A DNA stretch of 15,748 nucleotides, from positions 1 through 15,748 of the forward strand of contig SLIY01000267.1 in the NCBI GenBank assembly GCA_007135385.1. Reading direction: 5' to 3'. This document shows positions 7,494 to 15,650 of the stretch, in pieces. A program made the translations under genes and the position numbers. How positions within the stretch are numbered: the stretch's first letter is position 1; each line of letters opens with the position of its first letter. Below the pieces are notes generated by a model. It did no database searches. It saw nothing but the letters and a program-made list of their open reading frames with translations, and was not told where the DNA came from. Source of the stretch: Leptolyngbyaceae cyanobacterium CSSed165cm_216 (GTDB lineage Bacteria > Cyanobacteriota > Cyanobacteriia > Phormidesmidales > Phormidesmidaceae).

Positions 7494-8174
7494 ATGCCTG
7501 CGGAGATGACCTATAGCCTGGACCAGTTTTGGAGGTTGGTGCAGGGGGCCAATGCCCTCCACCCCGAAGCCTTTCAAGCCATTGAGACCCATGCCAATGG
7601 CACCCTACTGGCGATCGCAGTGATTGTGCTGGCCGGGTTATCCCAGAGTATTGGCCAGGCCATTGTGTTGTTTTTAAACCAGGTCAAACCAATTCGGTTT
7701 GTGCTGAGTCTGGGCATTGCCGCTCTGCTCTTTGCCTTTAGTGCTGCCTTCTGGATGTTGAGCGTGTGGGGGGTGAGCCACCTGCTATACGGAGTAGATG
7801 TTTCATTCCTGAAGGTGTTTCGGGTGCTGGGGCTGGCCTATGCCCCCCTGCTTTGGAGCTTTTTGGTGGCCATCCCCTACCTGGGGGTGCCACTCAACGT
7901 GGTGCTGTCGGTCTGGAGTTTGCTGGCCTTTGTGCGGGGATTCAGCGTGGTGACTGAGCTCGATCGCTGGCAGGTACTGGGCAGTGCCCTGCTGGGCTGG
8001 GTGGTGTTTCAAATCATGCAGCGGACGGTTGGCCGCCCGGCGATCGCCCTGGGGCACTGGGTCTCTAACTCCGTGGCCGGAGCCCCACTGATCACCAACC
8101 TGCGCCAGCTAGAGCAGACAGTGCAGAGCAGCTTCACCAAGGGCTCTGACAACTCATCTGGCCCGAGCCAGTGA
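7494..8174 (+). CDS. Small multipass membrane protein, Yip1-like
   Basis: A 226-residue hydrophobic protein with about five predicted membrane segments (roughly 36-60, 68-95, 104-126, 129-149 and 157-176) and a polar C-terminal tail (200-226). The pattern of a short soluble N-terminus, SFLKVFRVLGLAYAPLLW (104-121), VAIPYLGVPLNVVLSVWSLL (125-144) and a TELDRWQVLGSALLGW segment resembles bacterial Yip1-domain membrane proteins, whose biochemical role is unknown. No catalytic motif is visible. It begins 1 base after the channel stop, with a strong ribosome-binding site, and is followed after 38 bases by the large hydrolase gene, so it almost certainly shares their transcript. It could be an accessory subunit or chaperone for the channel or the hydrolase; that is inference only. 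The Yip1 assignment is by eye and less certain than the existence of the gene. Confidence 0.82.
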   Translation: MPAEMTYSLDQFWRLVQGANALHPEAFQAIETHANGTLLAIAVIVLAGLSQSIGQAIVLFLNQVKPIRFVLSLGIAALLFAFSAAFWMLSVWGVSHLLYGVDVSFLKVFRVLGLAYAPLLWSFLVAIPYLGVPLNVVLSVWSLLAFVRGFSVVTELDRWQVLGSALLGWVVFQIMQRTVGRPAIALGHWVSNSVAGAPLITNLRQLEQTVQSSFTKGSDNSSGPSQ

Positions 8175-8200
8175 CCCAGGGATTGGCCCAGAAATTGGCA

Positions 8201-8205
8201 AAGGA
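8201..8205 (+). promoter_or_regulatory. Ribosome-binding site choosing the ATG of the large hydrolase gene
   Basis: aagga lies 7 bases before the ATG at 8213. An alternative GTG at 8171 would overlap the preceding stop codon (GTGA) but has no Shine-Dalgarno sequence before it. A second ATG follows directly at 8216. Confidence 0.6.
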
Positions 8206-8212
8206 AACCGAT

Positions 8213-11083
8213 ATGATGCACGTTTTTCGTCAACCTAGGGGCACCGTCCTTGGGGGAGTAGTGCTGTTGCCCCTGATGGTGGTGCCCCAGCTACAGCCTC
8301 TGCTGGCATCGGCCACGGGGGCGATGACCGAGCGGGTTGTCTCAGATTTGCTGCTGATTGGCCTGGTGGCGCTGCTGATTGCGGCCCTGCTGAGCCCTCT
8401 AGAGTCGCTGGGCTGGTGGGCCGGCTGGTACGGCGATCGGGTCGATCTCAAAGTGCCGCCGGGCAGTACCGAAGAGCCGTTGCCTCAAACCCAGGCGAGC
8501 CGCTATATCGTCTACCTCGATGGCATTGGTCAGTTTAAGTCCACCTATGCCCCAGAGGCGGAGCAGTTTCTCAGCGACCTGGGCCAGGCCCTGCCAGACA
8601 TGGTGATTGTGCGGGGCATTATGCCCTACTCGGTGCTGAACAAAACCCTGGTAGCCAATCGGCCCATGTCGGCGTTTTGGCGACTGGTGACCTGGCTGCG
8701 ATCGAAGCGCTTCTTCAAAATGCTGGGGATGCTGATCAACATTCGCAATCTGCTGGTGGTGCTGGTGTCTGCCGATAAGCGCTATGGCCCGGTCTATAAC
8801 CGGGGCATGGCCCAGCTCATCTATGACAGCTTGATCGATGAGGGCTATCGACCTGGCAGCCAGGTGCCGGTCACGCTGCTGGGCTTTAGCGGCGGCGGCG
8901 AAATTTCTATGGGGGCCGCCCCCCTGCTGCAACAGGCCCTAGATAGCCCCCTTGACATTATTTCCCTGGCGGGGGTTTTCTGCGGCCACAACAACATTCT
9001 CAGGCTGGGTCACATCTACCACCTGGTGGGCGATAAAGACCCGGTGGAACGCACTGGGCCGGTGCTGTTTCCCAAGCGCTGGAAGATCATGGCTCTATCC
9101 TACTGGAACCGGGCCAAAAAGCGGGGGCAGGTGACGTTTATTTCCCTGGGGCCGGTGGGGCACCAGACGCCGGGGGGAGTGCTCGACCCCGACCAGCGCC
9201 TGCCCGATGGCCGTACCCATCTCCAGCAGACGGTGGACTGGGTGACGGGCATTTTGCAGGAGAGGCTGCCGCTGGTGCGCCCCAGCACAACTCCCAGTCC
9301 CAGCAGCTATAGCCAGGCTCAGCAAGGGATATTTAATCAGCCGCAGACCTATCCCCTCGACCGGGCCTATCCAGGGGGCGATGCGGCCCACTATCGCCCC
9401 ATCGCCCCCTGGATGGGACGACTGATTTTGCCCACCCCCGACCGGCGACAACCCCAGGATGGGGTCTGGCTGGAGGTGCACCATGCCCCCAGTGACCATA
9501 GCCAGCTGGTGGGGCAACGGGTCTGGCTGACCTGGCAAGCTACGCCCTGGGTCAGTCAGTACCTGAACACCGTGACCCGAGACCTGCACTTTAGCGCCGA
9601 TGCCGAGTACAGTCGCCGTCAGGGCAAGGTGGTGCCCGAGCGGCTGAATGGCTGGCGTCGGGTGGGGCCGCTGGAGTCGCTGGCCGGGGCCAGGCCGACG
9701 GACAACGTGGTGGTCATGCTGAATGGCTCGGTACAGGTGGCCGCGGCTGAAGCAGGTAAAGGGGCGGGGAGAGGCGTAACGCAGGTCTTGATCGACCAGG
9801 ACCCGACCCAGATCAGCGGGCGGTTTTATGCGATCGCCCAATTTGTCGCCCCCAGCCAAACCACCGCTGACGGCGTCCTCTATCGGATTCGCCACTTCAA
9901 CAAAGTCACCCGCCAGTTCGATGGCCCTGAGGCCGAGGTGTGGCTGCCCCAGGTGGAGCCCAAACTCTTTGGGTTGCGCCCCTCTAGCCACCAAAACCTA
10001 GAGCAATCGCCCTGCAATGGGGGCGGCTGGTACCTCTACGGCGCGTCCGATCAGAGCGGGCGGTTTGTGGTGCAGGCCCTGGCCCCCCGCCCCCTGCTGG
10101 CGCTGACGCCCGATCGCGAGATTGTCGGCAAAACTGCCACCCACCGCTATCTCAAAAACGTCTCCTGGGCGGTGGCAGGGGCCAAGGGCACCATCAGCTC
10201 GGTGCTGCTGCGGGCCAGCGACAAGATCTCGCCCACCTTCCATCTGGGCGATCGCCTGCTGCTCAACCATGTCTATGGCGGCGTGGGCGGCCAAATGACC
10301 GAGCCAGCTGCCCGGGGGCCGGTCTATTTTGGCCACTTTGCCTACGGCCTGGCGGAGGTGGTGCAAGAGCCTCTGACCGACGACCTGCGGCTAGAGATTC
10401 AGTATTTTCAGGTCTACACCCAAAATGGCGACGGGCTGATTGCCTGCCGCCATCACTGGTCAAGCTACATGGGCGATCGCCAGTACGGCTGCCTCAACCT
10501 GCGCCCAGTGCGCGACATCGTGATCAAGCTCGACGCCTTCACCAGCCGCTACGACATCGACGGTGTTGCCATTTACCCCCTAGATCGGCTGCTGCACCAG
10601 CTCCAGATCATGATGGCCCGCTACCGCACGGGCGACGGCACCGGCATCACCTACGTCGGCCCCGCTAACAACTGCGCCCAAGACTCTAACCAGGCGCTCT
10701 ACGCCGCCCTGCAGCAGCTCAACCGCGCCACCGCCACCATGGCCGACCCGGCGGCCTGGTTTAAGGCCCACCCCGACCAGGTAGGTCAGGCCAAGCAGCT
10801 AAAGCAGATCGCCCAGTCGCTCAAGCGCGATTTGCTGCCCTGGGGCACCGCCCGGGCCGACTGGCAAAACCATGAAACCAGGCTGGGCAGCAGCCTCGAA
10901 GATGACCCCGTCAAGCAGTTGGCCACCGCCGTAGTGAGCTGGCGCACGGTGCTGCCCCGGGTGGCCAGCGATACGGTGATTACAACCTTTCTCAAGCGGG
11001 GGGCCACCGTGCTGGTGTTGCGTACCACCCAGGTGGGCGGCACCGTGCCCGAGATTGAACCAATTGCGCCGCTGGGGATTTAG
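8213..11083 (+). CDS. Membrane-anchored alpha/beta hydrolase fused to a possible permuted papain-like domain
   Basis: A 956-residue protein. Two membrane helices (about 13-34 and 43-62) are followed by an alpha/beta-hydrolase-like region (95-355) with nucleophile elbow LLGFSGGGEISMG (Ser226), an acid turn HLVGDKDPVE (Asp276 likely) and GPVGHQTPGG (His317), spaced as a typical triad. A Pro/Ser-rich linker (356-385) and a beta-rich stretch (about 400-640) follow. The region 675-830 shows HLGDRLLLN, then VYFGHFAYGLAEVV (His708), then VGPANNCAQDSNQALYAAL (Cys821 at the start of a helix). That GD...GH...NC order recalls circularly permuted NlpC/P60 (YiiX/LRAT-like) enzymes; this is a by-eye inference. 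A helical tail closes the protein. Substrate unknown; lipid, peptide or ester are all possible. Soluble domains probably face the cytoplasm. The next gene follows after 2 bases. An upstream GTG at 8171 would add 14 residues. Confidence 0.85.
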   Translation: MMHVFRQPRGTVLGGVVLLPLMVVPQLQPLLASATGAMTERVVSDLLLIGLVALLIAALLSPLESLGWWAGWYGDRVDLKVPPGSTEEPLPQTQASRYIVYLDGIGQFKSTYAPEAEQFLSDLGQALPDMVIVRGIMPYSVLNKTLVANRPMSAFWRLVTWLRSKRFFKMLGMLINIRNLLVVLVSADKRYGPVYNRGMAQLIYDSLIDEGYRPGSQVPVTLLGFSGGGEISMGAAPLLQQALDSPLDIISLAGVFCGHNNILRLGHIYHLVGDKDPVERTGPVLFPKRWKIMALSYWNRAKKRGQVTFISLGPVGHQTPGGVLDPDQRLPDGRTHLQQTVDWVTGILQERLPLVRPSTTPSPSSYSQAQQGIFNQPQTYPLDRAYPGGDAAHYRPIAPWMGRLILPTPDRRQPQDGVWLEVHHAPSDHSQLVGQRVWLTWQATPWVSQYLNTVTRDLHFSADAEYSRRQGKVVPERLNGWRRVGPLESLAGARPTDNVVVMLNGSVQVAAAEAGKGAGRGVTQVLIDQDPTQISGRFYAIAQFVAPSQTTADGVLYRIRHFNKVTRQFDGPEAEVWLPQVEPKLFGLRPSSHQNLEQSPCNGGGWYLYGASDQSGRFVVQALAPRPLLALTPDREIVGKTATHRYLKNVSWAVAGAKGTISSVLLRASDKISPTFHLGDRLLLNHVYGGVGGQMTEPAARGPVYFGHFAYGLAEVVQEPLTDDLRLEIQYFQVYTQNGDGLIACRHHWSSYMGDRQYGCLNLRPVRDIVIKLDAFTSRYDIDGVAIYPLDRLLHQLQIMMARYRTGDGTGITYVGPANNCAQDSNQALYAALQQLNRATATMADPAAWFKAHPDQVGQAKQLKQIAQSLKRDLLPWGTARADWQNHETRLGSSLEDDPVKQLATAVVSWRTVLPRVASDTVITTFLKRGATVLVLRTTQVGGTVPEIEPIAPLGI

Positions 11084-11085
11084 CC

Positions 11086-12162
11086 ATGCTCAAATCCCCG
11101 TTGCTGACAAAGCGAGTCATTCGGTGGCTGGCCTGGCGCTTGACCCTGCCATTGCTGCTGCTCAATGCCTGGTGCCTGCTGCTTATTTTTCGCTACTTTC
11201 AAACGCCGATTACCCTGCTGGTGGTGGGGGCGATTGTGGCATTTTTGTTGCAATACCCGCTGCGGGGGCTCCAGCGCCTGGGGCTAAAGCGCAATCTGGC
11301 CACGGCGATTGTCTTACTGGGGGCGCTGCTGGGGGCGGTTTTGGTGGGGATGACCGTGATTCCGGTGTTGATTCACCAGTCCGAACAGCTGGCCACCACC
11401 CTAGAGCTGTGGGAAAAGACGGCGGCTCCTCAAATTGAAGCTCTGCACGACTGGGCCGCGCAACGCAATATTCCGATCAATATCGATCAGATGCTGCCCG
11501 CCATCGCCGATCACCTCTCCACCGAGGCCCAGACCCTCACCGTTAGATTGCCAGAGCTGATTTTGGGCACCTTCGGCGGCCTTTTAGAAGTGGGGCTGGG
11601 CCTCGTGATCACGATCTATCTGGTGTCGAGGGGAGACCAGGTATGGAACGGCCTGCTGTCATGGCTGCCGCCGGGTCTCAGGGTCAATGTGCGCACCGCC
11701 CTGCCCCGCAGTTTTCAAAACTACTTTATCGGTCAGGGGGCCGTGGCCCTGACGTTGGGGGTCTCAATGAGCATAGCCTTTATGCTGTTTCGGGTTCCCT
11801 TTGGCCTTTTGTTTGGGGGGTTTATTGGGTTGATGGCGCTATTTCCCTACGGGGGGGCGATCGCCATTACTCTAGTGACCCTTTTGGTCTCGCTCAAAGG
11901 CATCAGCTTGGGCCTACGGGTGCTGTTGATTGCCGTCCTAATCGATCAGGTGGTCGAGAGCGGCATCGCCCCTCGATTTTTGGGACAGCTGACCGGAGTG
12001 CATCCGGTTTGGGTGATTGTAGCGCTGCTGGTCGGCGGCAAAGTCGCGGGTTTTTTGGGCTTTATTTTGGCCGTGCCCTTAGCCAGTTTCATCAAGATGA
12101 TGATGGTAAGCTACCGGCCCCAACTGCCCACGGCTGAACCGCCAGAGAACCTGATTGACTGA
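11086..12162 (+). CDS. AI-2E/PerM-family membrane transporter-like protein
   Basis: A 358-residue integral membrane protein of the AI-2E transporter (PerM/YdiK) family. Hydrophobic segments lie near 14-36, 40-55, 70-96, 160-181, 213-234, 237-270, 276-292 and 307-340, with a long soluble segment (97-155) between the third and fourth, as usual for the family. The conserved C-terminal part is visible: LFGGFIGLMALFPYGGA (242-258), VLIDQVVESGIAPRFLGQ (284-301) and HPVWVIVALLVGGKVAGFLG (306-325). Family members are linked to autoinducer export or Na+/H+ antiport, but most have no proven substrate. The ATG follows the hydrolase stop after 2 bases, with GGGGA at 11074-11078. It is the last gene of the operon; the next gene converges from the right 385 bases away. 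Confidence 0.92.
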   Translation: MLKSPLLTKRVIRWLAWRLTLPLLLLNAWCLLLIFRYFQTPITLLVVGAIVAFLLQYPLRGLQRLGLKRNLATAIVLLGALLGAVLVGMTVIPVLIHQSEQLATTLELWEKTAAPQIEALHDWAAQRNIPINIDQMLPAIADHLSTEAQTLTVRLPELILGTFGGLLEVGLGLVITIYLVSRGDQVWNGLLSWLPPGLRVNVRTALPRSFQNYFIGQGAVALTLGVSMSIAFMLFRVPFGLLFGGFIGLMALFPYGGAIAITLVTLLVSLKGISLGLRVLLIAVLIDQVVESGIAPRFLGQLTGVHPVWVIVALLVGGKVAGFLGFILAVPLASFIKMMMVSYRPQLPTAEPPENLID

Positions 12163-12179
12163 CAAAATCTTGAAATGTG

Positions 12180-12193
12180 GCGGTTGAAACCGC
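12180..12193 (+). terminator. Small hairpin after the operon, possible terminator
   Basis: gcggt (12180-12184) and accgc (12189-12193) form a perfect 5-bp GC-rich stem with a TGAA loop, 17 bases after the stop of the AI-2E-family gene. No T-run follows, so it is at best a weak or factor-dependent terminator. Confidence 0.3.
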
Positions 12194-12390
12194 TGCGACA
12201 CCAAGATCAGAACGTTCACGCCAATGACAATGGGCAAAAAACATTGGGCCAATCTAGATTTGGGCGATCATTAGCTTGGCCAAAAAGCGCAGCAGGCTGA
12301 TGACCACTCGACGGTTAAAGAGGTTGTTAGTCTAAGCCTAATACCTAGAAAGCCTTTCCCCTGTACGGGTATCGCTTGAGTGCTAATTGC

Positions 12391-12495
12391 TATAGCGGTT
12401 CTCATTCGGATGGAGTACAGGTTAATTGCCCAAGCCTTTTAACCCCAAGGCTTTCCTCAATCGAGGTGTACCTCATGCGTCTAGGAACCGCTATA
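12391..12495. repeat. 105-bp near-palindromic element with terminal inverted repeats
   Basis: The ends tatagcggttc (12391-12401) and gaaccgctata (12485-12495) are perfect 11-bp inverted repeats. Pairing continues inward: the first 38 bases match the reverse complement of the last 38 at 27 positions without gaps. The centre is a second perfect stem, aagcctt (12432-12438) with aaggctt (12447-12453), around an 8-base loop. Almost the whole element can fold into one long hairpin. It has no coding capacity, and no clear target-site duplication flanks it. It resembles a MITE or REP-like dispersed repeat. Lying 52 bases beyond the malic enzyme stop between convergent genes, it could also act as a bidirectional terminator. 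Confidence 0.75.
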
Positions 12496-12547
12496 CTTTC
12501 CAAATATCCTCTTAGGCTACCTCCTCTCTAGGCGTGCATCCGAAATT

Positions 12548-14191
12548 TCAAATCAGCCTTTTGTATTCTGGCTGGTAGACATGACTGCGGATGAATGCAT
12601 CCATATCATCCGGGCATTCAACCCGTGCCAGGCCCGTATCAAAAACCAACTTTGCAACTCGGGCTGCGGTAACAATCTCCGTTTCGAGAATGTTGGATTG
12701 GGGTGGATAAAGCAAACCCTGTTTTAGTAAGTCCTCTGGTACCTGATCGGCAACTGCTTTGGCCGCCTCGATAAACATCTCATCGCTCACACGTTTGGCT
12801 TTTGTAGCGTAGATTGCCATGCCCACCGCTGGAAAGATATAAAAGTTGTTAGCCTGTCCGGGCAGGAAGGTTTCGCCATTCAGGGAGACGGGGGGAAATG
12901 GCACACCAGCGGCGTAGATTGCCTTGCCCTTTGACCATCTGTAGGCTTGCTCTGCGGTGCACTCGGCGTGCTCCGTGGGGTTTGACAAGGCTAAGATCAC
13001 AGGACGATCATTGATCCGGGCCATGGCTTCGACCACCTGTTGCGTAAAGGCCCCCCCGATTGTGCTAACGCCAATAATAGTCGTGGGCTTGATGCTCTCG
13101 ATTGCCGCGACAAAATCTTTGGTCGGTGCATGGGGATGGGCGTAAGGTTTCTGGAAGTCCACCAGATCCGTACGAGTGGATTCGAGCAATCCATTCACAT
13201 CAAACATGTGTACCCGTGACTGAGCCTCTTCTAGGGTCAGCCCCTGGTCAACCAAAGCAGAGCAAAGCAGGTTGGCTAGACCGATGCCCGCTGAGCCCGC
13301 CCCCAGGAAAAGATACTTCTCATCATTTAACTGACTTCCTTTCAGTTTAGTGGCATTGATCATGCCGGCTAGGGTAATGCCGGCGGTGCCCTGTACATCG
13401 TCGTTGTAGACGCAATACTGGTCTCGGTAACGCTCCAGCAGGTGCACCGCATCGACTCCTGTCCAGTCTTCAAAGTGGACGCAGCAGTGGGGAAATACCT
13501 CCTGAACGGCTTCCATGAACTCGTCTACAAAGGAATAGAGATCGTCCGTGGAGGGGCGTGGCTGGCGCAGACCTAGATACAGCGGATCGTTCAGGTACTG
13601 CTCGTTATTGGTTCCGGCATCCAAATACATGGGCAACAGACCCTGGGGGGGGACCCCCGCCGCCGCCGTGTAAAGCTGAAGCTTGCCAATCGGAATCCCC
13701 ATGCCGTTGGCTCCAAGATCGCCTAGGCCGAGAATGCGACCGCCGTCTGTGACACAGATAAACCGCACATCCTTAACAGGCCAGTTGCGAAGCACTTCCT
13801 TCACCTTTCCCCGGCGCGTAATCGACAGGTACATCCCTCTGGGGCCACGGAAAATGTGCCCGAACTTGAGGCAGGCTTCCCCGATGGTTGGATCATAGAC
13901 GATGGGCAGAAATCGCGCGGGATCGGACATGATTGTCCGGTAGAAGAGGGTTTCGTTATGGTCAAGCAGATTAACGAGATAGATGTAGCGGTCGAGATCG
14001 GTATTTTTATGGCCAAGCTGCTGCAAGACCCGCCGAAGCTGGATGTCTTCTGATTCCGTTGTGTCAGGAACCAAACCGACCAGACCTAATGACTGGCGCT
14101 CGGCCTCACTGAAGGCGGTGGATTTATTCAGGGAGGGATCGTGCAGGATCTCAATGCCCCGCTTATCAGTAGAAGTGTTGGGACTTGTCAT
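12548..14191 (-). CDS. maeA: Malic enzyme (malate to pyruvate and CO2)
   Basis: Oxidative decarboxylation of L-malate to pyruvate with NAD(P)+. At 547 residues it belongs to the long (MaeA/SfcA, eukaryote-like) type. Family motifs in order: IVYDPTIGEAC with the catalytic Tyr99; CVTDGGRILGLGDLGANGMG (146-165); IPIGKLQLY with catalytic Lys170; metal ligands in HFEDW (Glu241, Asp242) and YNDDVQGTAG (Asp264/Asp265); nucleotide-binding FLGAGSAGIG (295-304); ALSNPTEHAECT (401-412); and GQANNFYIFPAVG (445-457). All key residues are present, so it is probably active. Cofactor preference cannot be decided by eye; NAD is usual for this type. GAGGAA lies 6 bases before the ATG. fumC ends 55 bases upstream on the same strand, making a fumarate-malate-pyruvate operon. 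It has no HIP1 site, and sampled GC is about 52% (31 of 60 from 12601), below the neighbouring operon. Confidence 0.95.
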   Translation of the reverse strand: MTSPNTSTDKRGIEILHDPSLNKSTAFSEAERQSLGLVGLVPDTTESEDIQLRRVLQQLGHKNTDLDRYIYLVNLLDHNETLFYRTIMSDPARFLPIVYDPTIGEACLKFGHIFRGPRGMYLSITRRGKVKEVLRNWPVKDVRFICVTDGGRILGLGDLGANGMGIPIGKLQLYTAAAGVPPQGLLPMYLDAGTNNEQYLNDPLYLGLRQPRPSTDDLYSFVDEFMEAVQEVFPHCCVHFEDWTGVDAVHLLERYRDQYCVYNDDVQGTAGITLAGMINATKLKGSQLNDEKYLFLGAGSAGIGLANLLCSALVDQGLTLEEAQSRVHMFDVNGLLESTRTDLVDFQKPYAHPHAPTKDFVAAIESIKPTTIIGVSTIGGAFTQQVVEAMARINDRPVILALSNPTEHAECTAEQAYRWSKGKAIYAAGVPFPPVSLNGETFLPGQANNFYIFPAVGMAIYATKAKRVSDEMFIEAAKAVADQVPEDLLKQGLLYPPQSNILETEIVTAARVAKLVFDTGLARVECPDDMDAFIRSHVYQPEYKRLI

Positions 14192-14246
14192 GGATTATTC
14201 CTCAGACTAGATGAATTTTTGCTTGTAATGTCTAACGAGCTTTGAC

Positions 14247-15650
14247 CTACTCAGCCACGTAGGGCTCGACCATCTTCGCTGGATCAACAACTCGGTCGAA
14301 TACGTCCTCTGTGACAAACCCGAGCTTCAATGCAGATGCCTTCAAGGTCAGGTCATTATCCATGGCATAGTGAGCAATTGCGGAGGCTTTGTCATAGCCA
14401 ATGACCGGCGATAGCGCTGTCACTAGCATGAGTGAACGCTCGACATACTCATCAATTTTCTTTTTATTGGGCTGCGTGCCTTCAACCAGAAACTTACGGA
14501 AGTTAGTGCAGCCATCCGCCAGGATCGCAATGGAATGCATAATGTTGAAGATGATCAACGGCTTGTAGACGTTCATCTCGAGATACCCGCTAGCCCCCCC
14601 AAAGCCTACGGCTACATCGTTAGCCATCACCTGTACAGCGATCATGGTGAGCGCTTCGGCCTGAGTCGGATTGACCTTGCCCGGCATAATTGAGGAGCCA
14701 GGCTCATTGGAAGGGATGATTAGCTCGGCAAATCCGGCACGCGGGCCGCAGGACAGCAAACGAATGTCGTTACCAATCTTGTACAGTGACACCGCCAGTG
14801 TGCGCAGCGTACCCGAAAGCTGAACCAGGGCGTCATGGGATCCCTGGACCGTGAACTTATTCGGTGCGCTGACGAAGGGCAACCCGGTAATGTTGGCAAT
14901 CTCAGCAGCGGCGGACTCAGCAAAACCCGGTGCCGAATTGATACCCGTGCCCACCGCTGTACCGCCCAGGGCTAAGCGATACACATTGCTCAGGGCTGAC
15001 TCTATGCGTTCCAGGTTATCGGCCAATAGCCCCACATAACCCGACCATTCCTGACCTAGAGTCAGCGGAGTCGCATCCTGCATGTGGGTACGGCCAATCT
15101 TTACAATGTCTTTCCACTCTTGGGCTTTGGCGGCGATCGCAGATTGCAACGCTTGTACGGCGGGAGTTAGCCGCTGCTTCACACCGACTGCAGCTGCAAT
15201 GTACATCGCAGAGGGAAATGAGTCGTTGGACGATTGCGCCATGTTGACGTGATCGTTGGGGTGAACCGGAGCCTTGCTCCCCAGTGGCGTTCCGGCGATC
15301 TGGCAGCAGCGGTTTGAGATGACCTCATTCACATTCATATTGAACTGCGTGCCACTGCCTGTCATCCATACATGCAGCGGGAACATATCTTGGTGCTGGC
15401 CAGACAGGATCTCGTCACAGGTCTGGATGATGAGATGGAACGGCTGATCGGCAAGCCGATTACTGTTGTGGTTTGCGATCGCCGCAGCTTTTTTAAGGAT
15501 AGCGTAGGCACCGATCATCTCTCGAGGAATCAGATCCTTGCCGATGCTGAAATGTTCAAGCGAACGCTGGGTCTGAGCACCCCACAGTTTATCGGCTGGA
15601 ACTTCAACTTCGCCAAGACTATCCGTCTCCTTGCGAACATCTGTGGCCAT
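14247..15650 (-). CDS. fumC: Fumarate hydratase, class II
   Basis: Reversible hydration of fumarate to L-malate by the oxygen-stable, iron-free homotetrameric fumarase. The 467 residues equal the length of E. coli FumC. Visible motifs: WMTGSGTQFNMNVNEVISNR (95-114), HPNDHVNMAQSSNDSFPSAM (130-149), IGRTHMQDATPLTLGQE (185-201, catalytic His189) and the family signature GSSIMPGKVNP (318-328, with Ser319/Ser320 and Lys325). One position is odd: in GSGTQ-x-NMN the residue I expect to be Ser is Phe103. GGGAG lies about 9 bases before the ATG. It is the first gene of the operon with the malic enzyme, feeding malate directly to it. Two HIP1 sites (15133, 15475) lie within it, although sampled GC is about 50% (30 of 60 from 14401). 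Confidence 0.96.
   Translation of the reverse strand: MATDVRKETDSLGEVEVPADKLWGAQTQRSLEHFSIGKDLIPREMIGAYAILKKAAAIANHNSNRLADQPFHLIIQTCDEILSGQHQDMFPLHVWMTGSGTQFNMNVNEVISNRCCQIAGTPLGSKAPVHPNDHVNMAQSSNDSFPSAMYIAAAVGVKQRLTPAVQALQSAIAAKAQEWKDIVKIGRTHMQDATPLTLGQEWSGYVGLLADNLERIESALSNVYRLALGGTAVGTGINSAPGFAESAAAEIANITGLPFVSAPNKFTVQGSHDALVQLSGTLRTLAVSLYKIGNDIRLLSCGPRAGFAELIIPSNEPGSSIMPGKVNPTQAEALTMIAVQVMANDVAVGFGGASGYLEMNVYKPLIIFNIMHSIAILADGCTNFRKFLVEGTQPNKKKIDEYVERSLMLVTALSPVIGYDKASAIAHYAMDNDLTLKASALKLGFVTEDVFDRVVDPAKMVEPYVAE

Larger units (their letters stand above)
12163..12547. other. Convergent intergenic region
   Basis: This 385-base gap separates the ends of the four-gene operon and of the malic enzyme gene. 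It contains a small hairpin (12180-12193), a weak CCAATG/CATTGG stem (12221-12226 with 12242-12247) around an A-run, and the 105-bp palindromic element listed separately. No gene is supported. Confidence 0.7.

Noticed and set aside
9095..9994. 299-codon open frame on the minus strand inside the large hydrolase gene
   Set aside because: It lies fully antisense to a strongly supported gene, has the His/Pro/Gln/Gly-rich composition of a shadow frame in GC-rich DNA, and resembles no family.
12255..12335. Short minus-strand open stretch with hydrophobic and basic residues, looking like a protein C-terminus
   Set aside because: It is only about 25 codons between two stops, with no recognisable family and no start or ribosome-binding site; possibly a gene remnant but not supportable.
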